DNA of 64,000 bases, taken from the NCBI GenBank assembly GCA_947311845.1, contig CAMZMU010000063.1, positions 55,118,837-55,182,836 on the forward strand, given 5' to 3'. The position numbers and the translations under genes are program-made. Shown here piece by piece: positions 23,130-35,186 of this stretch. This stretch comes from Poa pratensis. Its lineage: Eukaryota > Streptophyta > Magnoliopsida > Poales > Poaceae. Under the pieces are notes generated by a model that made no database searches, was not told the origin of the DNA, and worked only from the letters and a program-made list of their open reading frames with translations. Each line of letters starts with the position of its first letter. Position 1 is the stretch's first letter.

Positions 23130-26100
23130 ATGATTGGAATGATTTGGAATAGTGATGGGCTAGGGGACACGGCAAAACATTTCACAATTCATGAGACCGT
23201 GAGGGAGGAGAATTTAGATTTTCTTGCAATTTTGGAAACAGGACGGTCCAATTTTAGTACTCCTTTCTTGAACCATCTGGCGGCGGGTAGAGACTATGCG
23301 TGGTTCTGCCTACCTCCACATGGTAGGTCGGGTGGAATTTTAGTTGGAATTAATAACAATACACTCTCCGTCCTTAGCATTGTGTCTGGAGATTATTGTA
23401 CGAAGCTCCAAATTAAATCGAAGGATGATGGTTTTATGTGGGTCCTAGTGGTGGTTTATGGGGCGGCACAAGACTCTAATAAACCAGAATTTCTTGCGGA
23501 GTTGGTTCGGATATGTGAGAACGAAACTCTCCCCATGTTGGTGGGGGGTGATTTTAATATTATTAGAAGACAGGAAGAAAAGAACAATGACAATTTTAAT
23601 GCACGCTGGCCGTTTATCTTCAATGCAATCATAGAGAGTGTTAGTTTAAGGGAACTACAACTCTCCGGGCGGCAATACACTTGGGCCAACAGAAGAGAGG
23701 TGCCAACTTATGAGAAACTAGACAGGTTCCTTGCTAGTGTCGAGTGGGAACAAAAATTCCCTTTGGTTACAGTCCATGCTCGGACTCGTACGGGGTCCGA
23801 CCACACGCCTTTAATCATTAACACAGGAAACCCGGCTCATTTAGGCAATAAAAACCATTTTACTTTTGAGTTATCTTGGATGCGCCAAGATGGCTTCTTT
23901 GAGATGGTTTGTAAAGAATGGGCATCGGTGTCTTCAGGAAGAACACCAATCGAAAAATGGCAAAATAAAATCAGACATCTTAGACAATACCTACGTGGAT
24001 GGGCTAAGAACATGAGTGGTGAGTACAAGAAAAACAGGGATAAACTGTCGGCCCTAATTGATGAACTTGACATCAAGGCAGAGTCCTCTCCTCTAAGCGT
24101 GGCTGAGATGAAAGCCAAAAAGGAGGCTGAGACTTATTTAGCTAATTTGAGGCGTGATGAAGAATTAAAATGGGCTCAGCGTGCTAAAGTGAGACATATT
24201 AGGGAAGGAGGGGCGAATACAAAATATTTCCACCTAATTGCTAATGGCAAACACCGCAAAAAGAGAATCTTTCAACTCGAACAGGATGAAGGAACAATAG
24301 TTGGGGAAGCAAATCTAAAAGTGTTTATCTCCGAATACTACAAGAAATTGTTTGGTGCGCCGGTGCCAAATTATTTCTCTATGGTAGAAGACCGAAATGG
24401 TGATATGCCCCAAATTTCCCAAACCGAAAATAGCATTTTAACTTCTGACTTTACGGAGAAAGAAGTTCGAGAGGCCATTTCGAAAATGGAGCATAATAAA
24501 GCCCTAGGACCAGACGGGTTTCCTGCGGAGTTTTATCAGAAATTTTGGGAAGTTATAAAAAATGATCTTATGGCGCTCTTTGCTCAGCTGCAAATGGGAG
24601 AGTTGCCACTTTTCAAACTAAACTATGGGGTGATAACACTTCTGCCTAAAAAGGAAGACGCAAGTAGAATAGAGCAATATCGGCCAATTTGTCTTCTGAA
24701 TGTTAGTTTCAAGATTTTCACTAAAGTGGGGACTAACAGAGTCACTTCCGTTGCTCAGAAAGTAGTTAGACCATCCCAGTCCGCTTTTATGCCCGGAAGA
24801 AATATTCTCGAGGGAGTAGTCGTACTCCACGAGACTATACATGAACTTCATAGGAAGAAAATGGATGGCGTGCTTTTCAAAATCGATTTTGAAAGGCATA
24901 TGACAAAGTTAAGTGGTCATTTTTACAACAGACTCTACGCATGAAAGGTTTCTCACCTAAGTGGTGTGAATGGATTGCTAGGTTTGTACAAGGGGGGAGT
25001 GTGGGAGTTAAAGTCAATGATGACATCGGTCATTATTTTCAAACTTTAAAAGGACTACGTCAAGGAGACCCACTATCCCCTATTTTATTTAATCTAGTCG
25101 CAGATATGCTAGCCATTTTGATATCTCGGGCTAAAGAGGATGGTCAAGTTGGTGGATTGGTACCTCATCTAGTTGAGGGTGGAGTATCAATTCTTCAATA
25201 TGCCGATGATACAATTTTATTTCTTGAACACGATCTAGCGAAGGTCGTGAACATGAAACTAATTCTATCATTTTTTGAGCAACTCTCTGGGTTAAAGATT
25301 AATTTCCATAAAAGTGAAATATATTGTTTCGGAAAAGCAAAAGAAAAACAGAAAGAATATCAACATATTTTTGGTTGTGCGAGCGGCAAATTGCCATTTA
25401 AATATCTTGGTATACCAATTCATTATAGAAAGCTACTGAATAAGGAATGGAAAATGGTTGAGGATAGATTTGAAAAAAAAACTAGGTGCCTGGATTGGGA
25501 AAATGCTCTCATACGGAGATCGTTTAGTCCTAATTAATTCAGTTTTAACTAGTCTTCCTATGTTTCTCCTATCCTTCTTTGAAATACCTATTGGAGTTCG
25601 AAAAAGATTGGATTTCTTTCGATCACGATTCTTTTGGCAAAGTGATCAGAAAAAGAAGAAATATAGACTTACAAAATGGAATATAATTTGTCGTCCAAAA
25701 GATCAAGGGGGGCTCGGAATAGAAGTCTTGTCCATTAAAAACAGGAGCCTTTTAGCGAAATGGTTGTTTAAGATGTTAACAGAGGAGGGTGTTTGGCAAG
25801 AACTACTTCGTAACAAATATTTAAATGGTAAATCACTTTCACAAGTGGAAGCGAAACCAAGTGATTCACCTTTTTGGAAAGGAATTTTGGGAGTCAAACA
25901 AGATTTTTTTGCACGTGGCTCTTTTGTCGTGGGTAATGGTTTGTGAACCAGATTTTGGGAAGATAAATGGTTAGGGAATACGTCGTTAGCCTCCCAGTAC
26001 CCGACACTCTACAATATTGTGAGACATAAAAATGTTTTAGTCGCACAAGTGCTAAGTACAAACCCACTTAATCTGCAGTTTAGACGTGCCATTTTAGGGG

Positions 26101-26801
26101 ATAAACGTATTGCCTGGTTGCACCTCGTTGAACGGCTAATGCGAGTGACACTCTCGGAGGAGAATGACTCGTTTAAGTGGAGTTTAACGACGAATGGTTT
26201 GTTTACTGTAAAATCACTGTATGCGGACTATATGAATGGTCACACTAGATTTTTGCATAAATACTTATGGCGTTTACGGATACCCTTGAGGATTAAGATC
26301 TTCATGTGGTTCCTACACAGACGAGTTTTGTTAACTAAAGACAATTTGGCAAAGAGACGTTGGACTGGATGTAAGAAATGTGTTTTCTGCGATACAGAAG
26401 AGTCTGTAGAACATCTTTTTATATCTTGTCACTTCGTGAAAAATATTTGGAGGCTAATTCACTTCACCTTTAATATAACACCGCCAACTAGTATTTCGAA
26501 TATGTTTGGAACCTGGTTAAATGGTGTGGCCAAAGAGACAAAGGCTTGTATACGCATCGGTGTTGCAGCCTTCCTTTGGGCAATTTGGAATTGCCGGAAT
26601 GATATGGTCTTTAATAAGATACAAACTCCACATTTTTTGCAGGTTGTGCTTCGGGCTACGCACTGGATACAGCAGTGGGCGCTCCTGTCTACATGCACTC
26701 ACCGGGATCAGTTGGATACCGGATGCACTCGAATGATGGCGGTCGTTCGGGCTATCTTCTGCCACAATGGGTGGCGGCATGCTAGAAGAATAGATGGATA
26801 G
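23130..26801 (+). pseudogene. LINE ORF2 (endonuclease-reverse transcriptase), three lesions
   Basis: The ATG at 23130 opens an APE endonuclease (VGGDFNII, then GSDHTPLI). It is followed by the RT thumb/finger region (NKALGPDGFPAEF, QYRPICLLN, QSAFMPGRNI), palm (GLRQGDPLSP, QYADDTILF), and a zf-RVT domain (CVFCDTEESVEHLFISC). A one-base shift near 24890 causes the stop at 24942-24944. A second shift falls in the A-run near 25480. An in-frame TGA sits at 25944-25946, after which the frame continues to 26801. The protein cannot be made from this copy. Confidence 0.9.
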
Positions 26802-26965
26802 GCTTTTATTCTTCTTATGGCTTATATTTATCTTTACACTGTCTGATCGGTGATTGTAATAATGCGGTACTACCTGAACCTGGATACTATTCGATAATAA
26901 AATGCCGGCCGTATGCATCAGTTTGATGCAGAGGCTGGGGCGAGGCTCCCATTTCTAAAAAAAAA

Positions 26966-27169
26966 GTCATCTAGAAAGAATCAACTTTGTTGCTTCTAAG
27001 ATCAATATGCAGTTTCTTGTCATGAAAATAGCACCGACGTTAAAATGGGAAGAGCAAAGAAACTATCAACTTTGCTCATAAGTTGAGGCTATCAGACCGT
27101 AAAAATCGTAATTAAGATTAAAAAATGCAATAAAAAGATGGATCCATTTTCTGATAACCTTATGTAATT
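26966..27169. other. Short intergenic stretch between LINE and copia element
   Basis: About 200 bp of AT-rich unique-looking sequence ending in TAATT (27165-27169), the left target duplication of the copia element. Before that insertion it was continuous with 41350 onward, the 3' flank of RFC2. Confidence 0.6.
27165..27169. repeat. Target-site duplication TAATT, left copy
   Basis: TAATT precedes the LTR at 27170. The same five bases follow the second LTR at 41345-41349. Confidence 0.93.
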
Positions 27170-27354
27170 TGTTAGGAATTAATTAATTAGTTTAATTAAT
27201 GTATTAAATCCCTGCTTATGTCGGTTCCATTTTGGCAACCGCATCCTTGTAAACCGCCTTTGTACCAGGGTATATATACCCGATATTCTATCAATGAAAC
27301 CATCTGTTCGATTCATTTGCTCTTGCTCTCGTTTGCTCTCGATCAATTCCAATA
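27170..27354 (+). repeat. 5' LTR (185 bp) of copia element
   Basis: Begins TGTTAGGAATTAATTAATTAG. A TATATATA at 27271-27278 inside GGGTATATATACCC is a likely TATA box. It ends AATA where the partner ends AACA, so the terminal CA is mutated. Confidence 0.93.
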
Positions 27355-28843
27355 CGTTATCAGCACGCTCCCGCTGAGCGATAGAAGAGAAAGAACAGAA
27401 GAAGAGGAAAACGAGCAGCGGACAGACGCCCGCACATACCGTCGACGGACGACGGTGGACCACCGGCGACTCCTCCGCACAGCAAGGTAAGCCCAAGCAA
27501 CGCTCGCGGACCGCCGGCGTTGGCCATGACCGCGGCGTCGCACGGCTTGCATCCTCTCGGCGTGGTGCTTCTCCCTGCGGCTCGCTTGGCCTTCACGACC
27601 AGCGGTTGGCTTCTCCAGCGCGCGTATCGCACAGACGCAAACACGTCGAAGCCACGCAGTAGCACTCGGCCCGTCGCCGCCGCTCCCCGTGGATGCGGCG
27701 CCTAGCAGTCATCAAGGTCGCCGCGCCGCTGCAATTTCCGACCCCAGCGGTTGTTGAGGTCACCGCACCTACCATCACCAACACCCGCAGTCGAGGACGA
27801 TGCCGTGCCGCCGGATATCCGCGCACGCCGTCCTCCACGGGCCGCGGCTCCCCAGTCGCCCCTCCGCCTTCACCGCGCACGGGCGCTCGCCGTCGCCCCT
27901 CGGCGTCCCGTTGGCAAGCCCGTCGTCGTGCGGCCGCTCCGTCCACGCCGGCACATGGAGCCCAGCGGCGCTCGGACTCACAGCGCCTCCAACGGCGTCG
28001 CTCCCGGCACCCTCCTTCCCGGAGGCTCTTCCGATGAGGACGAGCGCGGCGGGAGCTCCTCTCGCCGCCAGTAATTGTTGCTGCAGCGACACGAGCGGGG
28101 ACAGAGCCGGTGCTGCCGCCTGTACTGGTCTTGGTCGCATCGCGTGATTTGGGGGATCGAAGCCACTAGGGATTTACCTGGTCGCTCTCTCCCTTATCCG
28201 ATCGATTGACCGACTGGTCTTAGCGATGGCAGCCTATGTAGGCCCATTTACATACATAGTGGGCCCAAAGAAATTTGCTTATATTTTAACATATCAGCAT
28301 CTCGAGATAACAAGGTCTAGCAGTGATTTATTCCTGTTTTAGACATGTTAATTCGGTACATATATTTCAGTACTGTTTTCTGTTGAGTACCAATGTATTC
28401 CAGATCCTAAGTTGATGTAATTTATTTTCACGTTTTTCACGTGTCGAGATTAATTATGTCTATTTGTAATTGAGATTTTTTTTAATTTCTTGCAAATATA
28501 AATTTAGTACCTATTGTACTATTTTTCTGTTGAGTATCAATATATCCCAGATCTCAAGTTGATGTAATATTTCCACGTTTATCACGTGTTGGGATTAATT
28601 ACATTTATTTGCAATTGAGATTTTAATTTCTTGCAAATATAAATTAAGTACCTCTATAGTACTGTTTCACTGTTGAATATGATGTATTCCGGAATGTTTC
28701 TAAGATATGTATATATTTCCATGTTTGACACATGTCGAGATTAACATGTCTATTTGCAATTGAGATTTTCAATTTCTTGCAAATATAGATGCAAAATTCA
28801 AAGTGATTTCCTCGAATTGATGTTTTGGGATCATGATGTAATC
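27355..28843 (+). other. PBS and non-coding leader of copia element
   Basis: Starts with the PBS CGTTATCAGCACG (27355-27367). It then has 800 bp of GC-rich sequence with chance ORFs in all frames, and from 28200 AT-rich sequence with tandem repeats. The N-terminus of gag, expected at the end of this leader, is not visible before the gypsy element begins at 28844. Confidence 0.7.
28371..28795. repeat. Three tandem degenerate repeats of about 143 bp
   Basis: Units begin at 28371, 28517 and 28660 with TACTGTTTTCTGTTGAG-like sequence. Each contains CCACGTTT/CACGTGT..GATTAATTA..TCTATTTGCAATTGAGATTTT and ends TTTCTTGCAAATATA. They are diverged and AT-rich, and lie in the copia leader. Confidence 0.85.
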
Positions 28844-30567
28844 TGATGCATGTAAAATGCATACATGAACTTTGCACTTTAATTGCTTATATTCCAATCA
28901 TATTTGCATCATATAAGGGTTATATCAATGTTTTATCATGATTTTGGGAATACTTCATAGTTTTCCCATTTATTTGGAATTAACCCTGCACAGGCAGAAA
29001 ACCCTAGTTTTGTATTTTAATGTTTCAGGGACCCAAACGTCAACGAAATCACCTGGAAATTTACGGGCGTCAATATTTGGAAGGAAGAAGGACTACGGAA
29101 AAAGGAAGCAAGCAAACGGAGACCCGAGGGCCAAACGGGTGGCCCACGCGGCCAGGTACTGTGGCCGCGTGGGACCCACCCGTTTGGGCCTCGTGGCTCC
29201 GTTGCCGTCGATCTTCGCTCCACCGCCTTCGTCTTGACCTAAAAACGCCTATAAAAAAGGTCCCCCGTCGTTCTCTGGAAGGAGCGCCGCACAAACACAG
29301 AAACACCGAAACGGAGATCAGGAGCTGCAGATTGGAGGGGGAAAACTCCGGCGGGGCGCTGCCGGCGTGGTCTCCATCTTCTCCATCGACTTCTCCACCG
29401 TCTCCATGATGAAGAGGGAGTAGTCCACCTCTGGACTATGGGTTTGTGGAAGTAACTTATGTATCTCTCCTCTCTTGAGCTTCACTAATTAGCACCGTAT
29501 GAGCTGCTGAACATGATTACGGTCACCGTTGTAATACCTTTGTGGTGGATCTTTATGAGTTAATATATGTTTGAGATTGCAATGTTTGTTTCAGTTATGA
29601 GTATAGATGCATATTATGTACCCCGTTCTTGTCTACTTGTTTTGATCAAGCATGTTTATGAGAGCGTGTGTGGGGAACGTGTGCATTAGTTGGAGTAACG
29701 GGGGGTGCTAGTGCAGTGAACGTGAGAGAAAGTTCTGCGATCCACTTTGGTATCTTTACCTTACTTTGTTACCTCACTAGGGATAAACTAAAATACCATG
29801 CTACCGGGGATGTGGGCGTGACCATTGCCACTACTCCATGACTAGATCTAGCATGTTCTTATTTTCACTTCATGTCATGATACTTAATGCTATACTCTGA
29901 GTTATCTTAATTACTGAGGTGTTATGATTTAGTTCGCATCTTGGTGGAGTATAAGAGAGGTTAATAACCAAAAGATCTCTATGTTAGGACGTGATGCCCA
30001 TATATCTAAGTAACTTGTTATCAAACCCTGTGTTGCAATCTCATATGTTAACTTTGTGTGTTCCATTGTCTACCACTTTATAAAGAGAGAGTGCATTTGT
30101 GAAACCATGAACCCCAGTCCATTTTTAATCATAAGAAACACCTTTCCAACACCATATACCACTTTTCTATTTTCAGCCATCATTAAATCCGAAAATACAA
30201 AAATACTTTTCATCTTGCATACATCATTCAAAAACCCAAAAATATCATTTACATTGCATCCACCATCATTGCATATTTATTTCTTGTTTGCATTGCATAA
30301 CTATCCTGATATCATTCTTACACCTTGTGCTTGACAACCACAGGTGAGGTTGAGGACCAAAACATCTAACCTTGTTTTGTAGGTAACCAAAAGAAGGATA
30401 AGAAGATAAATCTACCACTTCAGATTCCCCGAGAGTTCGATATTAAACCCTCGAGTCACCCCTCGTGGGGAAAACTGTCTTCCACTTACTATACACTCTG
30501 CACTTGGAGTCTCAACCTAATCCCGTTTATTTGTGCAGGCATCAAGACTTGCTCTTCGGGATCATCA
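28844..30567 (+). repeat. 5' LTR of gypsy element (1724 bp)
   Basis: Contains a good TATA box (TATAAAAAA at 29250-29258), which would place the transcription start near 29285. The same site is at 35592-35600 in the partner LTR. Confidence 0.93.
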
Positions 30568-30577
30568 AGACGTTTTC

Positions 30578-30595
30578 TGGCGCCGTTGCCGGGGA
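30578..30595 (+). other. Primer binding site of gypsy element
   Basis: TGGCGCCGTTGCCGGGGA, ten bases after the LTR end. It is the PBS class usual for Athila-like gypsy elements of grasses. Confidence 0.88.
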
Positions 30596-30832
30596 ATCGT
30601 AGCTGAGAGATTTATCCAAGGGTGTGCATCATCGCATTCATCTCACAACAAAGTCAACGTCACCAACTTGTGCTAACACCTAAGCTTGGGGAGGTTGCAC
30701 CTACGTGAGCACCATCTTATCCATCTTTACTTACAAAGCAATTTATTTGTTTTGTTAGTGTCATTGCATATCATATCATATTTATTTCAGTTTTGCATAA
30801 AAAATTAAAAATACCAAAAAAAACTTGCTAAA

Positions 30833-32828
30833 ATGGGAGAAAGAACTAAGCTGTGTGACTACACAAACACTCCTAATGATCAATTTATCACGAGAGCTAT
30901 TGCCACACCTAAGATAAATGCTGAGAGTTATGAAGTAAGTCCTAGTTTGTTGAACTTGATAACTAGGGAACAATTTGGTGGTAGTGCTATGGAGGATGCC
31001 TCTATGCATCTTCATGACTTTGTTGAAATATGTGACATGCAAAAGTTTAAAAATGTGGAAAGTGATATCCTAAAACTGAAGTTATTTCCTTTTTCACTTA
31101 GAGGAAAAGCTAAAGAGTGGTTGCATTCCTTGCCATCTGGTAGTATTAATTCTTGGGATGATCTAAAAGAAGCTTTCATTAAGAAATATTATCCCCCTGT
31201 TAAAATTTTGCAAAATAGAAACAACATCCTTTCTTTTAGGCAAAATGAAAATGAACATGTTGCTATGGCTTGGGATAGGATAAAACTTATGCTTAGAACT
31301 TGTCCCTCACATGGAGTTAATGAATGGACCATATTACACTCTTTCTACAATGGTTTAAACTACATGTCTAGAAACATACTTGATTCTGCTGCTGGAGGTG
31401 CTTTTATGAGTAAGACTATAGTAGAAGCTAAAAATATATTGGAAAGCATTTTACAAAACTATAGTCAATGGCATACTGATAGGGCACCTAATCCTTCTAA
31501 GAAAGTGAACTCTATTGAAGAAACTAATGATTTGTCATCTAAAATGGATACTATTCTTGCTTTGCTTAATAAACCTAGTGTTGAAAATGTTCCTTTGCAA
31601 GAACTAGTTGGAAACAATTCTGAAAATATTGATGTCAACTTCATTAGGAACTATGGTAATAATGGGTATGGTAACAACAATTATAACTCTTATAATAAAC
31701 CCCCATATGTTCCCAACAATCGTCCTTTTGTTCCATATCCTAATGCTAATGATAATAATTGGAAGCCTATGTTATCACGCAATGATAATTCTGAGGCTAA
31801 CAAAATTCTCATGGAACAAGTTGCTAGTCATAATACATGATACAAGAGTTGATAAGTCTGTTGCTTCTATTAGTTCTGATATTAAAGGCTTACAACTCCA
31901 AGCTGCAGGACTAGACAAAGCTTTGTCTAAACTAGCTGATAATCAAGCCACTTTATTGAGTATGTCTGCAGGGAAACCACAAGCATCACCTGTGGTTGGA
32001 ATGAATTCTGTTAACATTGCTGAAAATGTTCCTCTTACTTTGGAGGAAACTCTTGATGAATTATTGAACTACCCTGAATATTTGTTGCCACTCATGTCTC
32101 AACTTGGTAGTTTAAAAGAAGAAGCTAAAGAAACTGAACATGATGAATCTCTTATGCTGATTGAGTTGGAAAAGAAAGTTGAGGAAGTTAAAATGCTTAA
32201 TGAAGTCAAGGATCCTTTGCTTGACTTAGAAAATTGTAGCTTGCATGAATTAATATCTATCTTACAAAAATTTGCAAGTGATCCTTCCATCAACACTAAC
32301 CAAGCAGGTTTTGGTTCTTATATTGCTAATCATGTCTTGAAAGAAAAGATTGCTAGGTACAACCAAGAGGCTATGATACCACCTAAGCTTGGGGATATGT
32401 GGATACCTAAGGTACTAGTAACTATTGGAAAAGAGACACACCATGCCATACTTGATCTAGGATCTAGTGTCTCTGTTTTATCTAAAGAACTATATGAAGT
32501 GCTTGAATTGAAAAATCTTGAAAAATGCTCTATTGAACTAGCACTTGCTGATGACTCTATTAAACATGCTTTGGGAAAAGTAAGTGATGTTATGGTAGAG
32601 TTACATATGACTTTTGTGCCTGTGGATTTTCTAATCATGGATATGGGGAATAAAACCTCTAGTCCTATTATTCTTGGAAGACCTTTTCTTCGTACCACAG
32701 GTGCTATCATTGATTCAAAGGAAGGGAATGTAAAGTTTCAGTTTCCACACAAGAAGTGCATGGAACACTTTCCAAGGAAGAGGGAACCACCAAAGTTCAA
32801 GCTCCCTCATGAGCTTCGTCCACAATAA
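30833..32828 (+). pseudogene. Gypsy gag-protease, frameshifted
   Basis: The ATG at 30833 opens a Retrotrans_gag protein (LRGKAKEWLHSLPSGSINSW, then FIKKYYPP and a low-complexity N/Y-rich segment). It stops at 31838-31840. Homology continues in the +2 frame from about 31836 to 32828, with a coiled region and an Athila-type aspartic protease (AILDLGSSVSVLS, then PIILGRPFLRTTGAIID). One small indel near 31832-31838 therefore splits a single gag-pro frame. The stop at 32826-32828 comes where RT would start in an autonomous relative. The start codon was chosen as the first ATG after the leader. Confidence 0.88.
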
Positions 32829-35186
32829 AACAACAAGTAAGAAGCCTAGCTATATGGCTATAAAGAAAGCGCTTTGCGGGAGGCAACCCGGTTATTTTTA
32901 TGTGTGATTTTTCTTTGTGTCCTCTTGCTGTAACAAGAGATTTTGTGTCTAGTTAGGTTCTGGAGTTTTTAATAAAGTGCCAAGTTTTACCCTTTTTGGT
33001 TTGAAAAAGTTGCTTATAGCGTTCGGAGATTTTATTCCTGCACGAATCAGTGCACGGTATGATTTTTAATTCTTATTCTGTAACTCCGAATGAGCTCATA
33101 TTTGAACTGTAGTTGCAACTTTTCATCCTCTGTATGCATGAATTTTTTCGGAATTTTTCGAGAAAGTTTGGTAGGGTAGAAAAATACGTTTTGCTGCTGC
33201 TGTTTTTCTGGACAGATTCTGTCCCATTTTGTTTGATGCATGCTTTGAGCTTTTAAGTTGAATCTTTTTGATCCAATTGAGTTTATGAGTAGGCATACAA
33301 CATTATACACTTTCTGGACATTCATATGAATTTTTGTTCAAGGATTATATGCAGCAAGGAACCTATTTGTTTATCACTATTAATGCACCCCACAGAAAAG
33401 AGATGGGAGAAACGGTGTTTTGAAGTTTTTTCACAGGGATTGGAGGAGATGCACCAAGAGCTATCCAAGGATGGTGAAGACCATAAGCTTGGGGATGTGA
33501 AGACAACCCCGCTGGACCTACACACTCTCGGTTTGCACACGTCCAACTTCTGTTTTTCGATCGAAACACTTTATCGCATAAACTTGGAGCGTCGTTTTTT
33601 GTTTTTGTTTGAGTCTTGAGAGACCACCACACTATCAATTATATATGAGAGAGCTACTGGAAATATGGGTTGAAATATGTTGGATGCTTTTATAAGATTG
33701 GGAAAAGGGATGTTTGACTTGATTTTTAATGATACATATAGTTGCATGATTCATGAGCTTGTTTATGAGTAATAGTTTGCAAATTCTTTTTGTAGAGCTA
33801 TCACTTATTCATGTTTTGGTGCTGATTGTTATTTACTTGGTTTAACATGGATTAGTTAGTTCTATGGACACTCATGCATGCATCTAGATGGTCAACTTTC
33901 TCCCTTTTGCTAGCCCAAAAACTCCAACAAGCAAAAACTTGTTTCCAACACCTTCAACCAAAGTTATTCCAGTGAGTCCACCATATCTACCTATTGGCTT
34001 TATGCTATTCCGAGTATGTTTAACATGTTTTTGTGTTATCTTACCTCTGAATGAAAATGTTTATGTTATTGATTGCAATGGAAAAATTGGTTATATAGCT
34101 CTCACGAACTTGATGCACATTTCTTCATTGCATAATAAAACATGACCCATTGTGATTAAGATTATGATGCTAGTGGCTTGATAAATGTTCGAGGTTGGAG
34201 TTAGCCCATATGTGCTGTCACATGCAAGCTTTCAACATGCTCCTTCATCTCATTTAGTTGATATCATGTACTTTTGTTATGGATGCTATCATGTGAAATG
34301 AGGTGGAAATGAAGTAGTTTAAATGAGTTTGTATAAATGGTTAGAGAGACGCCTGGGCCGCTAATCTAAGCCATGCATCATTCATGGTGGAAATTTACTT
34401 ACATACTATGGTGAACCTTCTGTGATACACCTTGCAATAAAAAACTATTCCAAATGGTAAATAAAAAGGGTGTTGAGATTGTTCATTTTGTTTGTTTGTC
34501 TTGTCATTTTGATATGGGCTTGTTCCATATCTGGGACAAGAGGTACCCCAGTTGACGCTCTTGATGATACTATTATTACTTACAATGATAATAACTTGAA
34601 CTTGCTTTGTTTCCTAAGTTGAGTAATCATGGTGTAGTACTTGTATTCAAGGGGCATGAGACATCCAACCTTTACTTTTCAAGCACACTACTCATATTTG
34701 CTTTCACTTTAACCTTAATCATTCAAGATGCTATGATAGGGGCAATGAGAGCTTGACACCAATGAATACCTTATTGCAATCATTAACTTAAGTAGAAGAG
34801 TTTGGAAGTTGGATGAAACTTATGCATGCTTTACCTCTACTCACATATACATCTTTCCAAAGTGTACACCTATCATATTCAGATTTTCATCTACACTCTA
34901 TGACCATTGTAGGATGTTCTACTTATCATTATGCATACATGTGTTCCATATTACTTGCTACTATGTTACACTTTGTGAACTATCAATGAACATCCTTGTC
35001 TTGAATACTTGATATCACTTCATAAACTATTTGCATATTGCTACTCCTTTGAAGAATGAATCATTTGACTATATGTAGCAATAGTAATCATCTTTGATAT
35101 CCATTGTTAAGTATTAAATTGCAAAGTCCATGTTAGTTTTATCATCTTCATACTCGAGGACGAGCATGGATTAAGCTTGGGGATGT
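32829..35186 (+). other. Non-coding internal region of gypsy element
   Basis: 2.36 kb of AT-rich sequence with only short chance ORFs. It starts with a GGGAGGCAACCCGG hairpin-like motif near 32878-32891, frequent just after the coding region in grass Athila-like elements. It ends with the polypurine tract AAGCTTGGGGATG against the second LTR. No pol domains are seen. Confidence 0.8.

Larger units (their letters stand above)
21779..26965 (+). mobile_element. L1-type LINE (non-LTR retrotransposon), 5'-truncated and mutated
   Basis: ORF1 remnant (21782-23125), ORF2 remnant (23130-26801), a short 3' UTR and a poly(A) run at 26957-26965. The APE endonuclease, RT with YADD and a C-terminal zf-RVT zinc domain are all recognisable, the layout of plant L1 elements. 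The coding frame of ORF1 is already open at 21782, directly after a stop, so the element seems 5'-truncated. I could not find a convincing target-site duplication around 21779 and 26965. Confidence 0.88.

Noticed and set aside
21720..27000. Target-site duplication for the LINE
   Set aside because: Only short, unconvincing similarity (GTCAT-containing words) between the flanks, so not annotated.
27343..28166. Overlapping arginine- and proline-rich ORFs in all frames
   Set aside because: Low-complexity GC-rich retrotransposon leader; no conserved motif and no preferred frame.
29017..29409. ORFs of 68-129 codons repeated at 35359-35751
   Set aside because: Both lie in the two gypsy LTRs at identical positions, so they are LTR sequence read by chance.
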